12,811 nucleotides of DNA from an uncultured Bacteroidota bacterium (lineage in GTDB: Bacteria > Bacteroidota > Bacteroidia > UKL13-3): contig CAIVPY010000207.1 of NCBI GenBank assembly GCA_903907885.1, forward strand, positions 1 to 12,811. The letters run 5' to 3'. This document shows, one piece after another, positions 6,726 to 12,811 of this stretch (positions are counted from its first letter, which is position 1; every line of letters begins with the position of its first letter). Both the position numbers and the translations under genes were made by a program. The notes beneath the pieces were generated by a model. It made no database searches. It saw only the letters and a list, made by a program, of their open reading frames with translations, and had not been told where the DNA came from.

Positions 6726-7562
6726 TTATTCAACTTTTAATAATTCAACTTCAAATATTAACGAAGAAAAAGGAGGAATTGGGCCCGCACCTTGAGGACC
6801 ATAAGCCAATTGATAAGGGATAATAAATTTAAAAGATTCGCCTTCTTTCATAAGTGCTAAACCTTCGTCCCAACCTGGAATGACTTGACCTAAACCTACT
6901 ACAAAATTAAAAGTTGGATTTTCAGGTTTGCTTTGGTCGAATATAGTTCCGTCAAGAAGCATTCCTTTATATTTTACAGTTACCTTGCTGTTTTTTGTAG
7001 CTTGTTTACCTGTTGAAGATTTTACAACTATATAATTCAAACCACTTGCAGTTTTCGTAACACCTGTTAATGATTTTAAATAAGTTTCACACGCAACAGA
7101 ATCTTTAATCCTAATTTCTCCATTTTGTTCACTAATTTTTTTACGCATTTCCTCTTGATTGTATACGTCTTCTACTTTAACAACAAATTTTATTAAAGCA
7201 CCTTCTTTAATTCCTGCAGGGCGGGGTTGACCAAAGCTTTTCAAGAAAAGTGTATCTGAACTAACCATAAACTGGGCGCTATCACCTTTGTGAAGCACTT
7301 GTAAAACGCTTCCAAGAGTTGGCTCATCACTAGGTATATAATATGGTTTACTGTTTTTGTATGAGTCGAAAATTAACGAATCATTGTAGTCTAATTTGCC
7401 CACCATGTGTATCATCACTTGGTCGCCTTTAGTAACAGCTCTAGCGTCATCGCTAGTGTTAATAATGCGGTATTGAATACCTGATTCTGTCTTTTCAAAC
7501 TTTTGAGTACATGCCGAAAATATAACGGCAACTAAAATGATTAAGGAAAGGATTTTTTTCAT
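6726..7562 (-). CDS. gldI: GldI-like FKBP lipoprotein with one degenerate and one intact FKBP domain
   Basis: GldI is a peptidyl-prolyl isomerase lipoprotein needed for gliding in Flavobacterium. This 278-aa protein begins with a lipoprotein signal, FSAC with the lipidated cysteine at C18. The N-terminal domain (about 27-135) has an FKBP-like outline and keeps F65-D66, but the VIxGW segment is replaced by SVLQVLHKG, so it lacks the floor tryptophan of the active site and is probably structural. A charged linker (135-165) leads to an intact C-terminal FKBP (172-278) with Y198, F208-D209, V227-I228, W231 and Y254. It lies 15 bases after nrnA and one base before the next FKBP gene. The order nrnA-gldI-FKBP recalls the gldI neighbourhood in flavobacteria, to my knowledge. 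The symbol is tentative, because GldI is usually shorter (single domain); the FKBP lipoprotein assignment is firm. Confidence 0.8.
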   Translation of the reverse strand: MKKILSLIILVAVIFSACTQKFEKTESGIQYRIINTSDDARAVTKGDQVMIHMVGKLDYNDSLIFDSYKNSKPYYIPSDEPTLGSVLQVLHKGDSAQFMVSSDTLFLKSFGQPRPAGIKEGALIKFVVKVEDVYNQEEMRKKISEQNGEIRIKDSVACETYLKSLTGVTKTASGLNYIVVKSSTGKQATKNSKVTVKYKGMLLDGTIFDQSKPENPTFNFVVGLGQVIPGWDEGLALMKEGESFKFIIPYQLAYGPQGAGPIPPFSSLIFEVELLKVE

Positions 7563-7577
7563 GATTTTATTTGTTTT

Positions 7578-8615
7578 TTATTGGGATAATATGTTTGAAT
7601 ATTCTGTAATTGCTTGTTTAAATGTGGCTTCTACTTCTTCAAGAGGCTCTTTGCTTTCTCCACCAGCAGCACTAAAGTGCCCACCCCCATTAAAATATTT
7701 TCTAGCAAACTCGTTTGCAGGGAAATCTCCCTTTGCTCTAAAACTCATTTTTCGTGCTACAGTTCTATCTACTATCAAAACGGATAATTTAATACCTTCA
7801 ATTGATAAACCGTAATTAACCAAGCCTTCGCTATCACCTACTTTTATATTGAATCGTTTCAATTCATCTGCTGTAACACAGACCAATGCAGTATTATATT
7901 CTCTAATAATTTGCAGTTTTTCGTTTAAACAAAACCCAATAAATCTTGTTCTGTTTTCGGAATAATGGTCGTAAATGGCTTCGAAAATCAAATTACTTTT
8001 AGCACCTTTTTCAAGTAAATGAGCTGTAACTCGATGAGTAGTAGGGGTTGTCGAGCTATGCTTAAATCCAGCAGTATCGGTCATTATTCCTGCATATAGG
8101 CACGAAGCAATGTCTTTATTTATTAAATGAGTGTATGATAATTCCTCTGCAAACCAATATATTAACTCACAAGTACTACTAGCAATGTTAGACCAAAGCC
8201 TATAGTCTTCAAATCCATCAGGTTGAAGGTGGTGGTCAATCATCACTTTTTTTGCACTTGACAATCTAACAATTTCACCAAATTCATTTATTCGCTTTAA
8301 TGCGTTGAAGTCTAAACAAAAGACTAAATCTGCTTTGGAAACTATTTCCTTAGATTTTTTTTGGTTAAATTCAAAGTTAATTACAGTGTCTTCTCCAGAC
8401 ATCCATTTTAAAAAATCGCCATAATCAGTAGGGGTAATAACAGTAGCGTCTATTCCAATTTGTTTTAGTAAAAGACTTAAACCTAGAGAAGATCCAAGTG
8501 CGTCAGCATCTGGTTTATGGTGAGTAGTAATAACCACATTGGGCTTCTTTTTAGCCTCAAGTATTGGTTTTATGTCAATTATGTTATTCAGAAGAAGAGT
8601 TTTTATCGGCCGCAA
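7578..8615 (-). CDS. nrnA: DHH-family phosphoesterase, NrnA-type oligoribonuclease/PAP phosphatase
   Basis: NrnA-type enzymes degrade very short RNAs, and many also dephosphorylate pAp to AMP; they act in the cytoplasm with manganese. The 345-aa protein shows the full motif set: HHKPDADALG (32-41), LVFCLDFN (97-104, D102), MIDHH (125-129), the D180 motif in GIMTDTAGF, and the DHHA1 glycine motif GGGHFSAAGG (310-319). The length is normal for the family. The start is TTG at 8615; no in-frame ATG lies nearby and a stop occurs three codons upstream. A TTG start leaves about 30 residues before the first motif, as expected. It is the first gene of the unit with the two FKBP genes, 15 bases before the second. 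Cyclic di-AMP phosphodiesterase of the GdpP kind is unlikely, since no membrane, PAS or GGDEF part is present. Confidence 0.88.
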   Translation of the reverse strand: MRPIKTLLLNNIIDIKPILEAKKKPNVVITTHHKPDADALGSSLGLSLLLKQIGIDATVITPTDYGDFLKWMSGEDTVINFEFNQKKSKEIVSKADLVFCLDFNALKRINEFGEIVRLSSAKKVMIDHHLQPDGFEDYRLWSNIASSTCELIYWFAEELSYTHLINKDIASCLYAGIMTDTAGFKHSSTTPTTHRVTAHLLEKGAKSNLIFEAIYDHYSENRTRFIGFCLNEKLQIIREYNTALVCVTADELKRFNIKVGDSEGLVNYGLSIEGIKLSVLIVDRTVARKMSFRAKGDFPANEFARKYFNGGGHFSAAGGESKEPLEEVEATFKQAITEYSNILSQ

Positions 8616-8744
8616 ATGTCGTTAAATAGCAGTCAAAAGCAAATATTTATGTTTAGTTGAGATAATATATTTTGATTAGAATATACTTTGTTAGATTTTT
8701 CAAGTGAAAATTTGCTTTTTAATTTGGTAAAATTACAAGTTATT

Positions 8745-8788
8745 TAAAATAATAAAAGGGCTTATTGCTCTGCAATAAACCCTTTTAT
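8745..8788 (-). terminator. Terminator after gldJ
   Basis: On the minus strand ATAAAAGGG (8788-8780) pairs with CCCTTTTAT (8760-8752). Inside it, after one A-C mismatch, TTATTGC pairs with GCAATAA around a three-base loop. A TATTTT tract follows. It lies about 17 bases after the gldJ stop codon. The remainder of the 8616-8804 spacer is AT-rich, and I saw no clear promoter for nrnA in it. Confidence 0.75.
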
Positions 8789-8804
8789 GAAACTATTATA
8801 ATTG

Positions 8805-10253
8805 TTATCTTCCTTTTTTTACTTGGTCACCCACTCTATCCATCACACAACGAAAACCAATTGTAGCTGTTGCTTGTTCTTGATCTAAGTATCTTCGTGT
8901 TCCAGGTGATAACCAATATGCTCTATCACTCCATGAGCCACCTTTATAAACACGAGCAGCATTGTCAATTAATGAAGTAACACTGTATTCATATTTTTGC
9001 TCTAAATCTGGGTACTCCAATTCATCTTTATAACCAATGTTATTAGCTTTTTTATAGTTACGTCTTTTAGCGTTTTCTTCTTCAGTAACGTCTTTGTATA
9101 TAATACGACCTAAGCTATCTTTTTCAGTAATGTATCCATCAGCATCTTTCACTTGGGTTTTGTATTCATTACCACGGTATGGATTTAAATCATTCATATC
9201 CTCTAAAGATAAAGGACGATAAATATCGCTAACCCACTCGCTTACATTTCCAGACATATGGAACAAACCAAAATCATTTGGTAAATATCCTTTGCTCTTA
9301 ACGATACAAGTGTATAAAGACGCATCATTTAGGTTGCCAGCTATACCAGCCTGATCACCACGACCACGTTGGTAGTTGGCATACATACGTCCACGAGATT
9401 TTTCGGTATCGCTTCTTCTAAGTGTTAAACCACTCCACGGATAGATTCTACGATTGTCAACATTTTCATTGTACGAAGCCGTTTTAAAACCGTTAGATGC
9501 ATATTCCCACTCAGCTTCTGTTGGTAGGCGGTAGTTAGGCAATAAAATACCATCCTCCATACGAACACCACGTTTTTTGTTACCAGTTGGTGAGTAGTCT
9601 TTTAATAATTTTTTGTCAATTGGTTTATATAAACCTAATAAATAGGCCTCAGTGTTGAAGTTATTATCAGCTACTGCACCTTGAATATCTAATTTCATAA
9701 TGCCTTCGCGAACTAAAATCATTTCGTTCACACGGTCAGTTCTCCATTTGCAATATTCGGCAGCTTGTAACCAATTAACACCTACAACAGGATATTCACG
9801 GTAGGCTGGATGACGCAAATAATACAAAACGTAAGGCTCGTTGTAAGAAAGCTTATTTCTCCATACCAATGTGTCAGGCAATGCCTTATAATACACCACG
9901 GGATTGTCGCCACCATAAACACGGTTTAACCAATGCAAATACTCAAGATAGTCTAAGTTTGTTACTTCAGTTTCGTCCATATAGAAACTGCTGACTGACA
10001 CACGTCTTTTCATATTGTTTCGGTCGAAGGTAAGGTCTTGCTCAGTTGCACCCATAACAAAGGTACCACCTTGCACGTACACTAAACCCGGACCAGTTTC
10101 TTGTTCTTTGAATTTATGCTTTTCAAAGCCACCCCATTTTGGGTCGTTGTATTTCCAACCCGAAGTCTTTGATTTGTTGTTACTGCAAGATGTTGAATAC
10201 ATCAAAGCAGATACTGCAAATCCATACATAAATAGTTTCGATAAAACTTTCAT
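8805..10253 (-). CDS. gldJ: Gliding motility / type IX secretion lipoprotein GldJ
   Basis: GldJ is an envelope lipoprotein required for gliding and type IX secretion; in Flavobacterium it stabilizes GldK and other Gld proteins. The 482-aa protein has a signal peptide with lipid-attachment C23 (TSC, a loose Bacteroidota lipobox). A formylglycine-generating-enzyme (SUMF1) fold follows: GGTFVMG (62-68), SFYMDETEVTN (89-99), YPVVGVNW (154-161), YRLPTEAEWEYA (241-252), DFGLFHMSGNVSEWV (327-341) and RVYKGGSW to IGFRC (434-469). GldJ-like stretches are GWKYNDP, KEQETGPGLVYV and DTLVWRN; they separate it from GldK. The catalytic cysteines of true formylglycine enzymes are missing (SEWVSDIY), so it is structural. 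A charged, poorly ordered insertion lies at about 360-425. It is the last gene of the porP-porP-gldJ run; the 67-base gap before it holds only weak promoter-like matches. Confidence 0.88.
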   Translation of the reverse strand: MKVLSKLFMYGFAVSALMYSTSCSNNKSKTSGWKYNDPKWGGFEKHKFKEQETGPGLVYVQGGTFVMGATEQDLTFDRNNMKRRVSVSSFYMDETEVTNLDYLEYLHWLNRVYGGDNPVVYYKALPDTLVWRNKLSYNEPYVLYYLRHPAYREYPVVGVNWLQAAEYCKWRTDRVNEMILVREGIMKLDIQGAVADNNFNTEAYLLGLYKPIDKKLLKDYSPTGNKKRGVRMEDGILLPNYRLPTEAEWEYASNGFKTASYNENVDNRRIYPWSGLTLRRSDTEKSRGRMYANYQRGRGDQAGIAGNLNDASLYTCIVKSKGYLPNDFGLFHMSGNVSEWVSDIYRPLSLEDMNDLNPYRGNEYKTQVKDADGYITEKDSLGRIIYKDVTEEENAKRRNYKKANNIGYKDELEYPDLEQKYEYSVTSLIDNAARVYKGGSWSDRAYWLSPGTRRYLDQEQATATIGFRCVMDRVGDQVKKGR

Positions 10254-10320
10254 CGTTAAAAAATTAGTTTTTTACAATTTTCAAATAAACGAAATTCTTT
10301 TCACAATATTTCAACTACAA

Positions 10321-11328
10321 TTAAAAATCTGGACATTTTATTGGTTTTCCAAAATGATTCATATTGTGACGTACCCTAGTTTTTATTTCAAAACCAATAG
10401 TTAACTCATGCGATCCACCTGTTGCCGTACGAGCATCGGATACAGTAAAATCGTAGGAATAGCCTAGTCTGAACGATGGTAAACGCAACCCGAAAAGGAA
10501 AATAAGAGCATCTGTATTACGTGAAGTTTGCCTAAACCATCCTCCAACCGTAATATTTTGTTTTTTTAGGTAGAAACCTAAATTCATCTGATAAAAATTA
10601 CGTTGCTGCATAAAAAGCACGTTTGGAGAGATGAAAATCCTGTTAGCCTCGTTTCTTGTTTTCACTAAATCAATATTTATTCCAGCATGTACTGTATACC
10701 TTCTTGGTAATCTTAATTCAGCACCATCTCCATTAGGGCTAAAAAATGATTGGTTAGGTTCTAATAAATTGTGTACAGCCACTCCACCATAAAAATTTGA
10801 ATTATAAGCCATAATTCCTGTTCCAAAGTTCATAAAACTTTTTGTCTCGTTTCTATTAGGCTCATTTGTTGGTAGAACTGCCCCTCTAATGTCATCAAGC
10901 ATATCTGGAAAAACAAGTCGACCAAAATCATAGCCTCGTTGTATATAAGAACCTTGTATTGCTGCATTTACAGCCCAATCCCTATTAATATTAAGGTTAT
11001 AGCTATATATGCCACTTAGTGAAATACTAGTAAGTTGTCCATCTCCAGCTCTATCTGCCAATGCCATAACACCTATTCCTCCATGTAATGGTCTGATATA
11101 CGCATCAATAGCTGCTACCGAAGTTAGGAAATTATTATTTAATGCTGAGTATTGGTTACGTGCACTTGCTGCAAATCGTATTTTTTTGGTTGAACCTACA
11201 AAAGCAGGATTGGTATAAACAGGGGCAGCGTAAAATTGAGATAATTGAGGGTCTTGTGCACTTGCAGTCAGGCAATTTGCTAAGGCAATTGAAGTTAATA
11301 TGACTATTTTTTTTATGCGTGAAAGCAT
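10321..11328 (-). CDS. PorP/SprF family outer-membrane protein, second of a tandem pair
   Basis: PorP/SprF proteins are 14-strand-like beta-barrel outer-membrane proteins of type IX secretion; PorP belongs to the core machine and SprF helps deliver or anchor the SprB adhesin. The 335-aa precursor has a signal peptide (about 1-24) and then the family hallmark QDPQLSQFYAAP, YTNPAFVGS (26-46). Alternating hydrophobic strands rich in glycine and aromatic residues continue through the chain. Typical pieces include HGGIGVMALAD, VHNLLEP and the late strand LGYSYDFTVS. The last four residues are CPDF, the same as in its neighbour. It begins ten bases after the stop of the upstream porP paralogue and precedes gldJ. 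No large adhesin gene, the usual partner of SprF, is adjacent in this window, so I cannot say which subfamily role it has. Confidence 0.9.
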   Translation of the reverse strand: MLSRIKKIVILTSIALANCLTASAQDPQLSQFYAAPVYTNPAFVGSTKKIRFAASARNQYSALNNNFLTSVAAIDAYIRPLHGGIGVMALADRAGDGQLTSISLSGIYSYNLNINRDWAVNAAIQGSYIQRGYDFGRLVFPDMLDDIRGAVLPTNEPNRNETKSFMNFGTGIMAYNSNFYGGVAVHNLLEPNQSFFSPNGDGAELRLPRRYTVHAGINIDLVKTRNEANRIFISPNVLFMQQRNFYQMNLGFYLKKQNITVGGWFRQTSRNTDALIFLFGLRLPSFRLGYSYDFTVSDARTATGGSHELTIGFEIKTRVRHNMNHFGKPIKCPDF

Positions 11329-11338
11329 AACAGAAAAT

Positions 11339-12373
11339 TTAAAAATCAGGACATCTCACAGGTCTAACCACTTTCTTGTATTTGCGTTTTTTTAATTCAA
11401 ATGCTAAAGAAACCTCGTGCGAGTTCGGTGCTCCTGAAGATGCTTGTGATACAGTAGCATCGTAACTGTAACCAATTTTTACCTTTTGGGTTCTAATGCC
11501 AAGCAATATAACAAAAGCTTCTGGATTTCTTGCTCCTGCAGTTATTTGTCTGTAATATAATCCACCAATAAGTTGACCTCTACTAATGTAACAACCTAAG
11601 TTTAATTGTGAAGCAAACCCTTGTTGCATATATATAATATTAGGATATAGATTTGAAGTATGGTTAATATTCCTACTTTCAATTATTGGAATAACCATAC
11701 CTGCATGTCCTGTATATCTTCTTTCTTGAGTCATTACCCATCTAGAATCATTTGCAGTGCTGAGTAGTGCCTGTCTAGGTTCTGTTAGATTATGTGCCGC
11801 TAATCCTGCATAAAAATATTTAGAATATACAATCATGCCAGCTGAAAAATTAGGGTAAGCTACAGAAGGAGAGGCGTTGGCAAAAGCATCTTTAGAATTA
11901 CGAACAATACCATTTTGAACTTCAAATTGGTCGAACCAATTTAATGAACTCATATCAATTGTTTTTTGTGTAAATCCTGCTTGAATAGCTGCTTGTATGG
12001 TAATGTTTTTAGTAACAGGTATTTGATAGGCATAAATAGCATTAGCAGTAATAGTTCTTAATTTACCCACACCTTGTTCATCATAAGTTGCCATAGCTCC
12101 AAAGCCGCCATTTATAGCATCGTAATGCTCGTCAAATGAAAATGAGCCTGATCTGAATGTTCCCGCAATACTTGGCCATTGATTACGCACATTTGAAACT
12201 ACTCTACCAACTGTAGAACTTCCAGCAAATGCAGGGTTTGTGTAAATTGGATTGGCATAAAATTGAGAAAACTGAGGGTCTTGGGCAATAGAATTAAAGT
12301 TAATGCAAAGCAATAGTGCAAAAGGCAACAGTATTTTGCCTATAAATATTTTAAATGCACTATGTACCCTCAT
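11339..12373 (-). CDS. PorP/SprF family outer-membrane protein, first of a tandem pair
   Basis: This is a paralogue of the following gene: 344 aa, with signal peptide MRVHSAFK then a hydrophobic stretch ending in SIAQ (27-31). The hallmark QDPQFSQFYANP, YTNPAFAGS (31-52) comes next, then barrel strands including NGGFGAMATYDEQGVGKL, GLAAHNLTEPR and KIGYSYDATVSQ. It ends in CPDF like its neighbour. I start it at ATG 12373, which gives a standard basic n-region. An in-frame TTG at 12415 would put 14 charged residues in front of the signal peptide and is unlikely. It is first in the leftward run with the second porP gene (ten-base gap) and gldJ, and is divergent from the PorU-like gene. The two copies are alike along their whole length but clearly diverged, so the duplication is old or the two were acquired for different partners. 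Confidence 0.9.
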   Translation of the reverse strand: MRVHSAFKIFIGKILLPFALLLCINFNSIAQDPQFSQFYANPIYTNPAFAGSSTVGRVVSNVRNQWPSIAGTFRSGSFSFDEHYDAINGGFGAMATYDEQGVGKLRTITANAIYAYQIPVTKNITIQAAIQAGFTQKTIDMSSLNWFDQFEVQNGIVRNSKDAFANASPSVAYPNFSAGMIVYSKYFYAGLAAHNLTEPRQALLSTANDSRWVMTQERRYTGHAGMVIPIIESRNINHTSNLYPNIIYMQQGFASQLNLGCYISRGQLIGGLYYRQITAGARNPEAFVILLGIRTQKVKIGYSYDATVSQASSGAPNSHEVSLAFELKKRKYKKVVRPVRCPDF

Positions 12374-12479
12374 TTTTTCCTTGTGCGATGCTTTATTTTT
12401 TACTTCTTTAATCAAAAAAATTATTCCTAAGGTTTATTTATAAACACAGTAATTTTTTTACCTTACTTATCGTTATTTG

Positions 12480-12510
12480 CAAACCTAATGAAGTTTCAAT
12501 TATAAATAAA
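12480..12510 (-). promoter_or_regulatory. Probable promoter of the porP-porP-gldJ unit
   Basis: On the minus strand TAGGTTTG (12487-12480) matches TAnnTTTG, with a -33-like TTTA (12510-12507) exactly 19 bases upstream. This would give a leader of about 100 nt before ATG 12373. The same -7 octamer occurs before gdhA. It lies in the 149-base divergent spacer; I saw no equally good plus-strand promoter for the PorU-like gene. Confidence 0.5.
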
Positions 12511-12522
12511 AACATATTTTAT

Positions 12523-12811
12523 ATGCAATTTTTAATAGAAAATACCTTGAAAGCAGTAAAAAAAATCACTCAAGTGCTGATTTTCATGGCAGTTTGTATT
12601 TGCAATTTATTGGCGCAAAATGAACAAAAATTTGAGTTTAAACGAAATTTTGTTTGGAATGAGTATAAAAATCAACAAATAGGGGATGTTTTTTTTAAGC
12701 AATTATTGAAATTAAAAGGGAGCGACAATTCTCAAGAATTTCAAAATTTACCTATATACAAAGAGGTTTTCAATACTAAAGGCAACGAAATATTATCAGT
12801 AAGCCTACAAG
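12523..12811 (+). CDS. porU: Partial PorU-like T9SS C-terminal signal peptidase (N-terminus only)
   Basis: PorU is a gingipain-like (C25) cysteine protease on the outer surface that removes the C-terminal signal of type IX substrates and attaches them to lipopolysaccharide. Only the first 96 codons are present and the gene runs off the right edge, so no catalytic residue is visible. A signal peptide is clear: lysines at 10, 13 and 14, a hydrophobic core at about 18-31 and cleavage near LLAQ. The rest fits a PorU N-terminus: a short strand with a Trp (FVWNEY), a spacer, then LPIYKEVF and a strand ILSVSLQ. The identification rests on this weak resemblance plus context, since porU, porV and gldJ are neighbours in Flavobacterium. 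Another exported T9SS-related protein remains possible. The ATG at 12523 is the first in frame. Confidence 0.55.
   Translation, partial: MQFLIENTLKAVKKITQVLIFMAVCICNLLAQNEQKFEFKRNFVWNEYKNQQIGDVFFKQLLKLKGSDNSQEFQNLPIYKEVFNTKGNEILSVSLQ

Noticed and set aside
12374..12415. In-frame TTG extension of the first PorP/SprF protein
   Set aside because: It would place a charged 14-residue segment ahead of a standard signal peptide that begins at ATG 12373.
12432..12450. Small inverted repeat GTTTA-TTTA-TAAAC in the divergent spacer as a possible operator
   Set aside because: The arms are only five bases in very AT-rich sequence, which is expected by chance.

Overview
The window looks like chromosome from an AT-rich member of the Bacteroidota. 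Three things support this. The gene content includes type IX secretion/gliding components (GldJ, two PorP/SprF proteins, a PorU-like N-terminus and a GldI-like FKBP lipoprotein). The promoters resemble the Bacteroidota form TTTG-N19-TAnnTTTG. Purine-rich Shine-Dalgarno sequences are generally absent. The order within the phylum (Flavobacteriales-, Chitinophagales- or Sphingobacteriales-like) cannot be settled from this stretch. No mobile element, CRISPR array, tRNA or rRNA was seen.

Left part (1-3080, plus strand): a good promoter (49-79) precedes a short structured RNA ending in a strong intrinsic terminator (137-175). A 51-residue cysteine-rich microprotein begins a few bases after the terminator (182-337). 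An AT-rich spacer with several inverted repeats leads to a glutamate dehydrogenase (624-1904). After a long hairpin comes a short membrane-anchored phosphatidylserine decarboxylase (1994-2638). A small secreted Cys/Lys/His-rich protein (2715-3023) follows and ends at a strong, probably bidirectional terminator.

Middle part (3081-8615, minus strand): a five-PAS plus GAF sensory protein stops just after its histidine-containing dimerization helices and has no ATPase domain (3081-5750). Upstream of it is a tight three-gene unit read leftwards: NrnA-type DHH phosphoesterase, GldI-like FKBP lipoprotein and tandem-FKBP periplasmic isomerase (8615 to 5894), closed by a terminator.

Right part (8745-12811): a second leftward unit encodes two tandem PorP/SprF outer-membrane proteins followed by the gliding/T9SS lipoprotein GldJ, closed by a terminator. 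Diverging from it at the right edge is the start of a PorU-like T9SS signal peptidase, cut off by the window. This right part is a type IX secretion neighbourhood, and the FKBP isomerases may help fold its envelope components.

The points most worth following up are the promoter/structured RNA/terminator placed directly before the zinc-ribbon microprotein, the kinase-like protein without a kinase domain, and the PorP pair lying between PorU and GldJ. Several long reading frames begin at TTG codons that lie inside hairpins or promoters or add unlikely extensions. I moved those starts to the first sensible ATG.
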